The notes below the pieces were generated by a model. The model saw only the letters and a program-made list of their open reading frames with translations. It had not been told where the DNA came from and made no database searches. A stretch of 64,000 bases of DNA from Bordetella parapertussis. Its GTDB lineage: Bacteria > Pseudomonadota > Gammaproteobacteria > Burkholderiales > Burkholderiaceae_D. The stretch spans positions 1 through 64,000 of the forward strand of contig CAMCXB010000001.1 in the NCBI GenBank assembly GCA_945883145.1, given 5' to 3'. Positions 1-9,826 of this stretch are shown piece by piece. Position 1 is the stretch's first letter, and each line of letters starts with the position of its first letter. A program made the translations under genes and the position numbers.

Positions 1-10
1 ACCTATCCTA

Positions 11-1351
11 ATGAAATTGATCGCAACCTTGCTCGTTTCATCCTTGCTCACAACGGCATCCATAGCCAAGGCGCAAGAGAAATCTAAACAACAGCCTGTA
101 CTCGTTGATACGATTATTGCGGTTGTCAATTCTGAAGTCATTACACTCAAAGAATTAGAAGATCGTTTAAAGTTAATTGAACGTCGTATGCAGCGTGAAA
201 AAATACAAATGCCTGCACGTGATGTATTGAAAGGTCAATTACTAGAGCGCATGATAGTCAATCGTGCACAAATACAGCTAGCTAAAGAAAGCGGCATACG
301 CGTAGATGACATTATGTTAGATCGTTCAGTTGCGCGTATTGCTGAACAAAATAATTTATCAATACAAAATTTTCGTGATCAGCTAGAAAAAGATGGCATT
401 CCTTTTTCTCGTTTTCGTGAAGAGATCAGAGAAGAAATTACCTTGCAACGTTTGCGTGAAAAAGAAGTCGATAATAAATTGCAGATTAGCGAATCGGAGA
501 TTGATAATTTTCTCGCTGCCTCCGCTGGTAAAACTCAAGGTGCAGAAGATGAAATCAATATCGCTCATATTTTGGTGCGCGTTCCAGAAAACGCGAGTGC
601 ACAACAAATTGCAGATCGTCGTCAGCGTGCAGAAACTGCAATGGCACAGTTAAAATCAGGTGGCGACTTTGCAAAAATAGCCGCCAGTTTTTCGGATGCG
701 AGTGACGCTATGGCAGGTGGACTAATTGGTTGGCGCAGTCAGTCACGTTTGCCACAGCTGTATGTTGAAGTGACAGAAAAGCTGGCACCGAATGAAATCT
801 CTGCAGTGGTACGTAGCGCAAACGGATTTCACATACTCAAGCTGTTAGGAAAGCGTAGCGCGAGTGAAGTGCAATCGGGTGGGGCAAGAATGGTGCAACA
901 AACCAAAGCACGTCATATCTTGATTAAAGTAAATCAAGTTGTGCCTGCATCTGAAGCCAAACGTAAATTAACGGAATTAAAAACGCGCTTAAATAACAAA
1001 GCGGCTAAATTTGAAGATCTAGCAAAGCTGTATTCAAATGATTTATCTGCCAGTAAAGGTGGTGATCTAGGCTGGGTTTATCCAGGTGATACAGTGCCTG
1101 AATTTGAGCGTGCAATGAATGCACTACAACCAGGACAAGTAAGTGAGCCTGTGGAGTCGCCCTTTGGTTATCATTTAATTCAAGTGGTCGAGCGTAAAAC
1201 CGAAGAAATATCACGTGAACGTTTAAGACTGACAGCACGTCAAGCATTAAGAGATAGAAAGTTAGAAGAAGCGTATGAAGATTGGTTACGTCAATTACGT
1301 GATCGTGCTTATGTTGAGTATAGGCAGGATGAAATTAATCAAATCCGCTAA
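11..1351 (+). CDS. surA: Periplasmic peptidyl-prolyl isomerase / outer membrane protein chaperone SurA
   Basis: SurA escorts unfolded outer-membrane proteins through the periplasm to the BAM complex. The 446-residue product begins with a Sec signal peptide (MKLIATLLVSSLLTTASIAKA), so it is exported. An N-terminal SurA_N chaperone domain (about residues 30-150) is followed by two parvulin-type PPIC domains, around 180-280 and 295-400, recognisable by AHILVRVP and ARHILIKV starts and the GGDFAKIA / GGDLGWV blocks. Length fits the family. It is the first gene of a surA-pdxA-rsmA run, an order widely conserved in proteobacteria, where lptD normally lies just upstream (outside the window). The start is placed by the signal peptide; only ten bases precede it here. 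Confidence 0.96.
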   Translation: MKLIATLLVSSLLTTASIAKAQEKSKQQPVLVDTIIAVVNSEVITLKELEDRLKLIERRMQREKIQMPARDVLKGQLLERMIVNRAQIQLAKESGIRVDDIMLDRSVARIAEQNNLSIQNFRDQLEKDGIPFSRFREEIREEITLQRLREKEVDNKLQISESEIDNFLAASAGKTQGAEDEINIAHILVRVPENASAQQIADRRQRAETAMAQLKSGGDFAKIAASFSDASDAMAGGLIGWRSQSRLPQLYVEVTEKLAPNEISAVVRSANGFHILKLLGKRSASEVQSGGARMVQQTKARHILIKVNQVVPASEAKRKLTELKTRLNNKAAKFEDLAKLYSNDLSASKGGDLGWVYPGDTVPEFERAMNALQPGQVSEPVESPFGYHLIQVVERKTEEISRERLRLTARQALRDRKLEEAYEDWLRQLRDRAYVEYRQDEINQIR

Positions 1352-1381
1352 GATGTATCGCCCTAGTGGCAGCATAGACTT

Positions 1382-2440
1382 GTGAAGCACAATAAAAAAA
1401 TGTTGCCGCAAATATTGCCTCGTATAGCCATCACCTGCGGCGAGCCTGCAGGTATAGGCCCAGAAATTTCTCTGCTGGCTGCTATTCACAATCAAGCTCT
1501 CGCCGATATTGTTTTATTAGGTGATGCAGCGCAGTTAAAAGCACTCGCAGCGAGATTGCAGCTTAAGCAAACAGTGGTAGTGTTGCCATCACTAGCGCAG
1601 TTTGCTTTAACAGAAAAAAAACCGCTGCATATCGTTGTCATTGATTGTCCTCTTGCTGTGCCTGTCGTTCCAGGCCTAACCAATCCATTGAATGCTCCCG
1701 CTGTATTGCAGACTCTTGATCTTGCAATTGCAGCTGCAATGGCAGGTGACATTGATGCGATCGTCACTGCACCATTACAAAAAAGTGTGATCAATGAATC
1801 TGGTTTGCACTTTACTGGTCATACAGAATATCTGGCTGAAAAAACTAACACTACAAATGTAGTGATGATGTTGGCAGCCGGATCAGAAGCGAATAGTTTG
1901 CGGGTTGCATTGGCGACCACGCATCTAGCATTAAAAGATGTGTCTGCCGCCATTACAAAAAATAACTTATTAAAGACCATAGAAATTATTCAGCATGATT
2001 TGCAGTCGCGCTTTGGTATAACTGATCCAAGAATTTGTGTGACAGGATTAAATCCACATGCAGGTGAAGGTGGTTATCTTGGTCATGAAGAAATCAACGT
2101 GATCACACCTGCGATTCTTGAAGCGCAACAGCGCGGATGGAAAGTGACGGGTCCTTATCCGGCAGACACTTTGTTTCAAGCTAAATATTTGCAAGAGGCC
2201 GATTGCGTATTAGCGATGTATCACGATCAAGGTTTGCCTGTGTTGAAATACGCAAGCTTTGGTCAGGGTGTGAATATCACTTTAGGTTTGCCCTTGATTC
2301 GCACTTCAGTGGATCATGGCACTGCACTTGATCTTGCTGCACAAGGTTTAGGTTTGGCGGAATATGGCAGCATGACGACAGCTATCAAAGTCGCTGTACA
2401 GATGGCTACCAATCAAGCTTCAAATACGGCACCTCCTTAA
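1382..2440 (+). CDS. pdxA: 4-hydroxythreonine-4-phosphate dehydrogenase (pyridoxal phosphate synthesis)
   Basis: PdxA oxidises 4-phosphohydroxy-L-threonine in the DXP-dependent route to pyridoxine 5'-phosphate; it is a cytosolic metal-dependent dehydrogenase. The family opening [13 protein letters not shown] is seen near residue 20. The typical metal and substrate blocks ([40 protein letters not shown]) follow in order. The length of 352 residues is slightly longer than the usual ~330. The GTG at 1382 gives the full frame; an ATG at 1400 (MLPQILPR) would remove only six residues and is an equally plausible start. It sits 30 bases after surA and 3 bases before rsmA, consistent with one operon. 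Confidence 0.95.
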   Translation: MKHNKKMLPQILPRIAITCGEPAGIGPEISLLAAIHNQALADIVLLGDAAQLKALAARLQLKQTVVVLPSLAQFALTEKKPLHIVVIDCPLAVPVVPGLTNPLNAPAVLQTLDLAIAAAMAGDIDAIVTAPLQKSVINESGLHFTGHTEYLAEKTNTTNVVMMLAAGSEANSLRVALATTHLALKDVSAAITKNNLLKTIEIIQHDLQSRFGITDPRICVTGLNPHAGEGGYLGHEEINVITPAILEAQQRGWKVTGPYPADTLFQAKYLQEADCVLAMYHDQGLPVLKYASFGQGVNITLGLPLIRTSVDHGTALDLAAQGLGLAEYGSMTTAIKVAVQMATNQASNTAPP

Positions 2441-2443
2441 GTC

Positions 2444-3229
2444 ATGAAGCACATCCCAAGAAAACGTTTTGGTCAAAATTTTTTAACCGATCAATTAGTC
2501 ATAAGCAGCATCATTAGTGCGATTGCGCCGCAAGACGATGATCACATGGTGGAAATTGGACCTGGACAGGGTGCAATGACTGCCTTGTTATTACAATCCT
2601 TAAAAGCATTGCATGTTGTAGAAATTGATAGAGATCTGGTTGTACTGCTGGAGAAAAAATTCAAGTCAGCCAATCTCATCATGCATGCGGCAGATGCTTT
2701 GCAATTTGATTTTGGTTCATTAATCAATACAGCACAGCCCGATCGTAAGTTACGCGTGGTGGGTAATCTTCCCTATAATATTTCTACGCCCTTGCTATTC
2801 CATTTAGCAGACTTTAGTTCGCAAATTATTGATCAGCATTTCATGCTGCAAAAAGAAGTGGTTGAGCGCATGGTAGCTGAACCTGGCGGTAAAGAATATG
2901 GACGACTCTCGGTCATGCTGCAATGGCGTTACACGATGGATTGTTTATTCATCGTCCCACCGACCGCTTTTGATCCGCCACCTAAAGTAGAGTCAGCAAT
3001 TGTTCGTATGCTACCGATTGCAAAACCGCTAGAGTGCGAACAACAGAAGTTAGAACTCGTAGTGATGAAAGCTTTTTCTCAAAGACGTAAAGTCTTACGC
3101 AATTGCTTGTCTGGCCTTTTCACTGAAAACCAACTGATTGACCTAGGCATTGATCCTACGGTGAGACCAGAAACCGTCTCAGTTGAACAATTTGTGCGAC
3201 TAGCTAGAGAGTTAACTGAGCACGCATAA
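2444..3229 (+). CDS. rsmA: 16S rRNA (adenine1518/1519-N6)-dimethyltransferase
   Basis: RsmA (KsgA) dimethylates two adjacent adenines in helix 45 of 16S rRNA late in 30S assembly. Diagnostic blocks are KRFGQNFL at the N terminus, the SAM-binding motif VEIGPGQGAMT, the acidic VVEIDRDL strand and the catalytic NLPYNIS motif; a C-terminal helical domain follows with FSQRRKVLRNCL. At 261 residues it is standard length. It begins three bases after the pdxA stop, so translation is probably coupled in the surA-pdxA-rsmA operon. Confidence 0.97.
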   Translation: MKHIPRKRFGQNFLTDQLVISSIISAIAPQDDDHMVEIGPGQGAMTALLLQSLKALHVVEIDRDLVVLLEKKFKSANLIMHAADALQFDFGSLINTAQPDRKLRVVGNLPYNISTPLLFHLADFSSQIIDQHFMLQKEVVERMVAEPGGKEYGRLSVMLQWRYTMDCLFIVPPTAFDPPPKVESAIVRMLPIAKPLECEQQKLELVVMKAFSQRRKVLRNCLSGLFTENQLIDLGIDPTVRPETVSVEQFVRLARELTEHA

Positions 3230-3373
3230 GTGGTTTAATACCGCATCTTACTTTGACTCTTTACATTAATGCGTAGACATTGTGCGTATTGCGCATAAGA
3301 CGTAAAAGTAGGTTGACCCCATGCTTCGTAGAAAATAGATTTGTTTCCTATCTAAAAAAAGGAAACAAGCACC

Positions 3374-3829
3374 ATGGCATTTCTACGCTTACAAAAACGT
3401 ATGCTAGACGAAAGTGAAGCTCTACAAGAAGATGATTTTCTTTGGTCGCTGAAGATTCTTTGCGGTTTAAAAAAGATAGATCTACAACCATTTCCTACAG
3501 TTGCAGACCTATCGACACCTTACACAATAGATTTATTAATTCGTACAGCAAAACTATTTGGATTGCGTATTTTAAAAGTACATAAACCAAGCTGTCGCAT
3601 CTCCGGAAAGACACTGCCTTGTCTGGCACTCAGTTGTATCAATGATTCAATGAGCGAAGGGCATGAATTAAGATTAGATCTGATAGTCGGCTCCAGTGCA
3701 GGGAAAATAACTTATATACCTGCACTAGAAAATCAAATGATTACAGTCCGATGTGATGAGTATGCAAAGCGCTATTCAGAAAACTTATTACTCATTGTTG
3801 ACTGGGATGATGCTATATCTACAAAATGA
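3374..3829 (+). CDS. Solitary C39-like (CLD) domain protein, possible remnant of a type I secretion ABC transporter
   Basis: The 151-residue soluble protein resembles the N-terminal C39 peptidase-like domain (CLD) of HlyB-type secretion ATPases. The segment with YTIDLLIRTAKLFGLRI then LPCLAL matches the ...DLLRAAKxLGLKA...LPAIA pattern, and the end ENLLLIVDW resembles the ...GRLILM... end of that domain. The Cys of true C39 peptidases is absent (the region reads QEDDFLW), as in non-proteolytic CLDs. No membrane helices or ATPase follow; the next gene is convergent gloA. It may be a truncated transporter leftover or a free-standing substrate-binding domain. An A-rich AAAAAGGAAAC sequence shortly before the ATG provides a ribosome site. 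Family assignment is by eye and moderately secure. Confidence 0.6.
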   Translation: MAFLRLQKRMLDESEALQEDDFLWSLKILCGLKKIDLQPFPTVADLSTPYTIDLLIRTAKLFGLRILKVHKPSCRISGKTLPCLALSCINDSMSEGHELRLDLIVGSSAGKITYIPALENQMITVRCDEYAKRYSENLLLIVDWDDAISTK

Positions 3830-3878
3830 AGAAATAGTAGTGCTAATCTTATAGCAAGAAGATGGTCGTGAGCGTTAA

Positions 3879-4265
3879 TTACGTATCGCGCTCTATTAAC
3901 TCTATCTTGTAACCATCTGGATCCTGAATAAATGCAATCACAGTATTGCCGCCTTTTACAGGGCCAGCTTCACGCGTCACATTACCGCCAATTGCTTTTA
4001 CTGCAGCACAGGTTGCCGCTGCATCTTGCACACCGATGGCGATATGACCATAAGCAGTGCCTAAGTCATAATGATCCACACCATAGTTAAAGGTCAGCTC
4101 AATTTCAGCATGCTCAGGATTGCTACCATAGCCAAGAAAAGCGAGGGTGTATTTTTGATCAGGTCTGTCTGTAGTGCGCAGTAAAGTCATGCCCATGACT
4201 TTGGTATAAAAATCGATGGAGCGCTGCATATCGCCTACGCGTAGCATGGTGTGAAGTAAGCGCAT
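3879..4265 (-). CDS. gloA: Lactoylglutathione lyase (glyoxalase I)
   Basis: Glyoxalase I isomerises the methylglyoxal-glutathione hemithioacetal to S-lactoylglutathione, the first detoxification step in the cytosol. The 128-residue protein starts [13 protein letters not shown]. The four metal ligands expected from the family are visible at His5, Glu56, His74 and Glu122 (contexts LLHTM, EIELTF, GHIAIG, KIELIE). Length matches the Ni-type bacterial enzymes. It lies 11 bases downstream of the YgjP-type peptidase gene and closes a long minus-strand run reaching back to miaB. Confidence 0.96.
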   Translation of the reverse strand: MRLLHTMLRVGDMQRSIDFYTKVMGMTLLRTTDRPDQKYTLAFLGYGSNPEHAEIELTFNYGVDHYDLGTAYGHIAIGVQDAAATCAAVKAIGGNVTREAGPVKGGNTVIAFIQDPDGYKIELIERDT

Positions 4266-4276
4266 GTGACTTCCTT

Positions 4277-5218
4277 TTAAAATATGGGCAGTTTTTCTGG
4301 TTCGTGATTACGTAATGCTTTGCGTACTGCTGCAAATTCAGGAAATACAGATTGTACCGTCGCCCAAAATTCAGGACCATGATTCATTTCACGCAGATGC
4401 GCGAGTTCATGCGCAATCACGTAATCAATATTAGGTAATGCAAAATGCATCAGCCGCCAATTTAAACGGATGCGACCTTCCGCAGTACATGAACCCCATT
4501 GTGTTGCAGCAGACGAGATAGCAAAACTTTGAAAGCGAACTTGCAGTTTTTCCGCATAAATTGCGAGTCGTTCTGCGAATAATTTTTTCGCTTCACCTTG
4601 TAACCAACCTAGTACGCGATCTTTTAATTGTTGCTCACTCGCTGAAGCGGGCAGGCTGATATATAGAACAAGTGCAGATTCATCAAACCGCACACCTGCT
4701 TGTACTGATTCATCAAGCTTAATCGTAATGGTGGTGCCCAGATAAGGAATTGTTGCGCCATCTTGCCACTGCATAGGTGGTTGTAAGCGACGCACTGAGC
4801 GCTCACGTTGTTCATTCATCTTATTGAAAATCCAATTTTGTTTTTCAATAATTGCGAGTTCAATTTCTGAAACAGGTACCCAGCGCGGTGCAGTCACTCT
4901 TAAACCTTCTTCACTGACTGCAAAACCTATGGTGTGGCGTTTAGAGCGATGCAATTGATAATCAAGCGCGGTCTGATCCAACATAATGCGGCGCGTGCCT
5001 GCTTTTGGTGTCACTGCGCGATGCGCTTCACTTAAATGAGCGGGACGCTCTATTTTTGGTTCAGCTGCAGGTGGTGTAAGCGATGTAATTGGCCCAAGTG
5101 GAGCGGGCTGTGCACTAGCAGTTTCTATCTTCACGTCATCTGACGGAGAGGCATCCAGCAGCAGAGAAAGCTGGCTAGGATCATTCATGTGCTTACGTAA
5201 GAACCGTGTCAGTGACAT
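4277..5218 (-). CDS. YgjP-like metallopeptidase-fold protein (SprT/DUF45 family)
   Basis: A zincin-like domain fills the C-terminal two thirds. The HExxH-type motif [16 protein letters not shown] is clear, with the third His in NHGPEFW, and [20 protein letters not shown] upstream is typical of the YgjP/WLM group. The N-terminal ~90 residues are low-complexity and proline-rich. The family is annotated as M48/DUF45 metal-dependent hydrolase, and E. coli YgjP has been reported to hydrolyse UTP. The in-frame ATG at MNDPSQLS (about ten residues in) is an alternative start. It lies between plsC and gloA in an order common in Burkholderiales; its role here is unknown. Confidence 0.85.
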   Translation of the reverse strand: MSLTRFLRKHMNDPSQLSLLLDASPSDDVKIETASAQPAPLGPITSLTPPAAEPKIERPAHLSEAHRAVTPKAGTRRIMLDQTALDYQLHRSKRHTIGFAVSEEGLRVTAPRWVPVSEIELAIIEKQNWIFNKMNEQRERSVRRLQPPMQWQDGATIPYLGTTITIKLDESVQAGVRFDESALVLYISLPASASEQQLKDRVLGWLQGEAKKLFAERLAIYAEKLQVRFQSFAISSAATQWGSCTAEGRIRLNWRLMHFALPNIDYVIAHELAHLREMNHGPEFWATVQSVFPEFAAVRKALRNHEPEKLPIF

Positions 5219-5248
5219 GCAGTGTGGTTTGCGAATAAGAGCGTGTAA

Positions 5249-6001
5249 TTAATGATTATCATTTTTTTGCAAATACGCAGTAGGAGTAATGACGCGCATT
5301 TCAGATTCTATCCAATTTTCGACTTCACGGATCAGACTTTGTGCATTATGACCTTCAGGCGAGATGGGTTTACCAATTGACACAATAATCTTGCCGGGCT
5401 TTTTAATAAATGCATTGCGTGGCCAGCAGTCGCCTGAATTAATAGCGATAGGTACTACAGGTGTTGCCGTACCTATCGCTAAATGCGCACCACCAGCTTT
5501 GTATTGTCCTTTTGAACCCACCGCAGTGCGTGTCCCTTCTGGGAACATGATGACCCACTGCCCATCTGCTAAGCGTTGCTTGCCAGTGGCAATCACCTGT
5601 GCCATGGCATCGCGCCCTTTGCTGCGATTAATGGCAATCATTCTCAGCATGCCTAAGCCCCAACCAAAAAAAGGCACGAACAACAACTCGCGCTTAAAAA
5701 CAAAAATCAAAGGACGGGGCATGACACAAAGATAAAAAATCGTTTCCCATGCTGATTGATGTTTAGATAACAAAATTACTGGCGCATCTGGAAGATTTTC
5801 AAAGCCTTTGATTTCATAGGCTATGCCACACACAGTGCGAGCCGCCCAAATGATAAAAACATTCCAACGTGAGATTGCCCAATATCGTTGACGATAAGGC
5901 AGCAAGAAAAAACCAAAGCATGCAATAGCCCAGATCACAGTTGCAATCAAAAGCAAAACAGCAAACACGAGTGATCTAACAAATAGACCCGTTTGGGACA
6001 T
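5249..6001 (-). CDS. plsC: 1-acyl-sn-glycerol-3-phosphate acyltransferase
   Basis: PlsC adds the second acyl chain to lysophosphatidic acid at the inner membrane, making phosphatidic acid. One or two hydrophobic segments occupy residues ~10-35. The acyltransferase block SKHQSAWETIF is the HX4(D/E) motif; here the acidic position is Glu, a form I recall as common in Burkholderiales PlsC. FPEGTRT and a VVPIAINSGDCW block follow. Length of 250 residues is normal. It sits 11 bases downstream of gmhB, so the two are probably co-transcribed. Confidence 0.94.
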   Translation of the reverse strand: MSQTGLFVRSLVFAVLLLIATVIWAIACFGFFLLPYRQRYWAISRWNVFIIWAARTVCGIAYEIKGFENLPDAPVILLSKHQSAWETIFYLCVMPRPLIFVFKRELLFVPFFGWGLGMLRMIAINRSKGRDAMAQVIATGKQRLADGQWVIMFPEGTRTAVGSKGQYKAGGAHLAIGTATPVVPIAINSGDCWPRNAFIKKPGKIIVSIGKPISPEGHNAQSLIREVENWIESEMRVITPTAYLQKNDNH

Positions 6002-6012
6002 ACAAGCTCCAG

Positions 6013-6633
6013 CTAGGGTTGAATTCTTTTAAATGAAAAATTATTTTTCTTATGCAGAGCATGACGAGCAGCCTCTACCATTTCTACTGCTAATTGCTCA
6101 CGCTGATTTAAGCTATCTACCACGGCACGTAAATCCTGCATCACAATCGTGCTAGGAGGTAGTCCCCCTTTTTCTTTTGTGCGTAGTCCTGTTTTTGAAA
6201 GCAGTAAATAAGGCACGCTACCAACTGCGAAAGCAGCTTGCAACACTGGCAGAGTATCACCCACCACTGCCACATACTTCAAGCTAAGATCAAAACGTTT
6301 GCCTATTGCTTGTAGCATGCCAGGCTTAGGTTGACGACAATCACAATCATCAGACGCAGCATGGGGGCAAAAAAAGATGGCATCGATATGTGCCCCTAAG
6401 GCCTGTGCAGCACGGTGTAATTTGTTATGCACTGCATTGAGTGTTTTCATATCAAACTGCTCTTTTGCTATGCCGGGTTGATTACTTGTCACCACAACTT
6501 GATAATCACTTTGATTCAATCTAGCTATCTCTGCAATTGCAGAGTCATGCGTATGCCAAGCTGATGCACCATGCTCATGCACGTCAGCATCTTGACTCAT
6601 CATACAATCACGATCGATAACAATCAATTTCAT
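6013..6633 (-). CDS. gmhB: HAD-family phosphatase, GmhB-like (D-glycero-beta-D-manno-heptose-1,7-bisphosphate 7-phosphatase)
   Basis: GmhB removes the C7 phosphate of heptose bisphosphate on the way to ADP-heptose for the LPS core. The 206-residue protein has the HAD-IIIA layout: nucleophile strand IDRDCMM (Asp7 and Asp9), VVTSNQPGIA as motif II, a zinc-binding-type loop CPHAASDDCDC, CRQPKPGM with the motif III Lys, and VVGDTLPVLQAA as motif IV. Two positions look unusual: Cys where DRDG is expected, and Val where the second acidic residue of motif IV normally stands (GDxxxD). The gene order plsC-gmhB-glyS supports the name. A related sugar phosphatase cannot be excluded. Confidence 0.83.
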   Translation of the reverse strand: MKLIVIDRDCMMSQDADVHEHGASAWHTHDSAIAEIARLNQSDYQVVVTSNQPGIAKEQFDMKTLNAVHNKLHRAAQALGAHIDAIFFCPHAASDDCDCRQPKPGMLQAIGKRFDLSLKYVAVVGDTLPVLQAAFAVGSVPYLLLSKTGLRTKEKGGLPPSTIVMQDLRAVVDSLNQREQLAVEMVEAARHALHKKNNFSFKRIQP

Positions 6634-6667
6634 GAGAACTTAAATAAACAATGGTAGTCTGAAATAA

Positions 6668-8767
6668 CTAAGCTGCTAATTTAGAGATATCGGCAACACG
6701 ATTCATCATGCCGTGCAGAGTATGTAATAAAGCTAAACGATTGGCGCGCAATGCTGGTTGTTCAGCCATCACCATGACATCATTAAAAAATGCATCTACA
6801 TCATCACGTAATGCAGCCAGTGCTTTTAGCGTAGCTGCAAAATCACCTGCTGCAAAAGCACGATCAACTGCAATACGTGTTTCTGTCATAGCGCCATATA
6901 AACGTTGTTCAGCAGGTTCTTCTAATAAAGCTGCTTGTACTTCGTTATGCACATCATCCACTTTTTTCAATATATTTGAGATGCGTTTATTTGCAGCTGC
7001 CAGTGATTGACTTTCAGGTAGTGCAGCAAAAGCTTTGACTGCATCTAAGCGTTCCGTAATGTCATCTAAGCGATCAGGATGCTGCGCTACCACAGCCTCA
7101 ATTGCATCTTGTGCATAGCCACGTTCACGTAATAAGCCACGTAATCGATCATAGAGAAAATGCACTACATCTTGTGAGGGGTCAGAAAAATGTGCATTGC
7201 CAGTAAAGCTTGCAGCACTTTGATGTAGTAAATGGGAGAGTGATAGTGCTAAGCGTTTTTCTATCAGCATACGTAAAATACCTAATGCATGACGACGCAA
7301 AGCAAAAGGATCTTTATCACCAGTTGGTGCTAAGCCTATACCCCAGATACCAATTAAGGTTTCACATTTATCAGCCAGTGCAACCACTGTGCCGGTCGTG
7401 GTAACAGGCAAAGCATCACCTGCAAAACGTGGTTGATAATGTTCTGAAATTGCAGTGGCAACGTCAGCATGTTCGCCATCATGTTGGGCATAGTAAGTAC
7501 CCATAATGCCTTGCAATTCAGGGAACTCACCAACCATGTCAGTCAGCAAATCGGCTTTAGAGAGTTGCGCAGCACGTTGCGCAAGTTTGCTATCAGCGCC
7601 TAGTGAGGATGCAATGTCGGTAGCAATGTTGACGACACGTTGATTACGTTCGGCTTGTGATCCTAGTTTGTTGTGATACACCACACTATTTAAATTACTC
7701 AGTCTGTCGCTTAGTTTTTTCTTTTTATCTTGTTCAAAAAAGAATTTTGCATCGGATAAGCGTGGACGTACTACACGTTGATTACCTTCGATAATATGTT
7801 GTGGATTGTCAGTTGCTATGTTCGAGACAATCAAAAAGCGTGAACGGAGTTTGCCGGCTTGATCTGTTAATGCAAAATATTTTTGATTAGTTTGCATGGT
7901 CAGGATTAAGCATTCCTGCGGCACAGATAAAAATTCACTATCGAAATGGCATTCATATACCACCGGCCATTCAACGAGTGCAGTGACTTCATCTAATAAA
8001 GATTCAGGCATTAAAATTTTGTCGGCACCTGCTTGGGCGAGTAATGCTGTGCGTATTTTTTCTTTACGCACAGGTGTACTAGCAATCACTTTACCTTTTG
8101 TGGCTAGTAAATCAGCATACTGCTCTGCAGAGGAAACGATGATTTCTGTTTGTGTACTTAAAAAACGATGGCCTAAAGTGACATTACTTGTTTGTAGTCC
8201 GAGTAAGGTGAGAGGAATAATGTCACTACCATGTAAAGCGATGAGTTTATGCACTGGACGAACGAATTGCACAGTGGTGCCATCCGGACGTTGATAACTC
8301 ATTAGCTTAGGAATAGGTAATTTTGTGATCGCTTCTTCTAGTGTGGCTTGTAGTCCAGTTTGTAGAGCTTGACCTGCTGCGGTATAGGTAAAGAAAAAAC
8401 TCTCGGCTTTGCCATCATTAGCACGTTCAAGTTGGTTGAGTGTGATTGCATCGCATCCTGCTTGCTGTGCTAGTGCAGCTAATTTTTTAATCAGTGGTGC
8501 GGCAGGCTGACCTTCTTTGTCGAGAGCAATCGCAACTGGTAAGACTTTTTCGCGGATAGCTTTATCGGGTGAAGTAGTGCGCACACCTGTGATGCTGACA
8601 GCAAGTCGACGTGGCGTTGCATAGGCTGTTGCGACTGCATCAGCTTCTAAAAATGCACGTGAGGATAAACCTTGAAACATCGCATCAGCAAAAGCTTCGC
8701 CGAGTTTAGCGAGTGCCTTGGGTGGGAGTTCTTCGGTAAGTAATTCAACTAGCAGTGTTTGCTTCAT
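6668..8767 (-). CDS. glyS: Glycyl-tRNA synthetase beta subunit
   Basis: This is the large subunit of the bacterial alpha2beta2 glycyl-tRNA synthetase, contributing tRNA recognition through HD-like and DALR-type anticodon-binding regions. The N terminus [15 protein letters not shown] is the family signature. Internal blocks [36 protein letters not shown] and [11 protein letters not shown] follow in the expected order, and the alanine-rich anticodon-binding C terminus is intact. At 699 residues it is full length. It lies just downstream of glyQ, with which it forms the enzyme. Confidence 0.98.
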   Translation of the reverse strand: MKQTLLVELLTEELPPKALAKLGEAFADAMFQGLSSRAFLEADAVATAYATPRRLAVSITGVRTTSPDKAIREKVLPVAIALDKEGQPAAPLIKKLAALAQQAGCDAITLNQLERANDGKAESFFFTYTAAGQALQTGLQATLEEAITKLPIPKLMSYQRPDGTTVQFVRPVHKLIALHGSDIIPLTLLGLQTSNVTLGHRFLSTQTEIIVSSAEQYADLLATKGKVIASTPVRKEKIRTALLAQAGADKILMPESLLDEVTALVEWPVVYECHFDSEFLSVPQECLILTMQTNQKYFALTDQAGKLRSRFLIVSNIATDNPQHIIEGNQRVVRPRLSDAKFFFEQDKKKKLSDRLSNLNSVVYHNKLGSQAERNQRVVNIATDIASSLGADSKLAQRAAQLSKADLLTDMVGEFPELQGIMGTYYAQHDGEHADVATAISEHYQPRFAGDALPVTTTGTVVALADKCETLIGIWGIGLAPTGDKDPFALRRHALGILRMLIEKRLALSLSHLLHQSAASFTGNAHFSDPSQDVVHFLYDRLRGLLRERGYAQDAIEAVVAQHPDRLDDITERLDAVKAFAALPESQSLAAANKRISNILKKVDDVHNEVQAALLEEPAEQRLYGAMTETRIAVDRAFAAGDFAATLKALAALRDDVDAFFNDVMVMAEQPALRANRLALLHTLHGMMNRVADISKLAA

Positions 8768-8824
8768 GTTGTTCAGACAAATAGTTTCGGTTTACGAAAT
8801 AAAAAATAAGGCGTCTACACTGCA

Positions 8825-9736
8825 TTAAGCAGCAGCGCGTGTATCACCCAACATAGGAAAGCCTAATTCTTCACGGGATGCGTAATAAGCTTGTGCTACT
8901 GCGCGCGAAAGATTACGAATGCGACCGATGTAAGCCGCACGTTCAGTGACGGAGATAGAGCCGCGAGCGTCGAGTAAATTAAAGGTGTGCGCTGCTTTTA
9001 AAATCATTTCATATGCAGGCAAAGCCAGTGGTACTTCTAATAAACGTTTGGCTTCGGATTCGTAATTGCTAAACAGTGAGAATAAAAATTCAGCATTCGA
9101 GTGTTCAAAGTTGTAAGTGGATTGTTCAACTTCATTTTGATGAAACACATCGCCATAAGTGAGTTTACGTTTGACGCCATGCTCTTCCCATTCCGTCCAC
9201 ACTAAATCAAAAACATTTTCTACGCCTTGTAAATACATCGCTAGACGTTCTATGCCGTAAGTGATTTCACCGAGTACGGGTTTACAATCTATGCCACCCA
9301 CTTGTTGAAAGTAAGTGAACTGTGTGACTTCCATACCATTCAGCCAGACTTCCCATCCCAGACCCCATGCACCTAGAGTAGGATTTTCCCAATCATCTTC
9401 CACAAAACGGACATCGTTTTCTTTGAGTTTTAGTCCGAGTGCTTCTAGCGATCCTAAATATAAATCGAGAATATTTTCTGGCGCAGGTTTGAGTACAACT
9501 TGATATTGATAGTAATGCTGCATGCGATTTGGATTTTCACCATAGCGACCATCTTTTGGACGACGTGATGGCTGTACATAAGCAGCACGCCAAGGCTCAG
9601 GACCAATCGCACGTAAAAAAGTCGCAGTGTGTGAAGTGCCTGCGCCCACTTCCATATCGTAGGGTTGTAGGAGTGCGCAACCTTGTGCGTCCCAGTACTC
9701 TTGTAGAGTCAAAATCACTTGTTGGAAGGTGAGCAT
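8825..9736 (-). CDS. glyQ: Glycyl-tRNA synthetase alpha subunit
   Basis: This catalytic class II core activates glycine with ATP and pairs with GlyS. The sequence starts [20 protein letters not shown] and contains the highly conserved [37 protein letters not shown] and [19 protein letters not shown] blocks. Full length at 303 residues. An AAGGTG-type ribosome site lies upstream of the ATG. GlyS begins 57 bases downstream, giving the standard glyQS pair. Confidence 0.98.
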   Translation of the reverse strand: MLTFQQVILTLQEYWDAQGCALLQPYDMEVGAGTSHTATFLRAIGPEPWRAAYVQPSRRPKDGRYGENPNRMQHYYQYQVVLKPAPENILDLYLGSLEALGLKLKENDVRFVEDDWENPTLGAWGLGWEVWLNGMEVTQFTYFQQVGGIDCKPVLGEITYGIERLAMYLQGVENVFDLVWTEWEEHGVKRKLTYGDVFHQNEVEQSTYNFEHSNAEFLFSLFSNYESEAKRLLEVPLALPAYEMILKAAHTFNLLDARGSISVTERAAYIGRIRNLSRAVAQAYYASREELGFPMLGDTRAAA

Positions 9737-9826
9737 GCAAACTGTCCTTGATAGAGCAAAATGAATTCACTAAACCCTAGATTTTAACGGGTTTTATGCT
9801 CTAGGTCGCCTAAGCAATAGGGTGAT

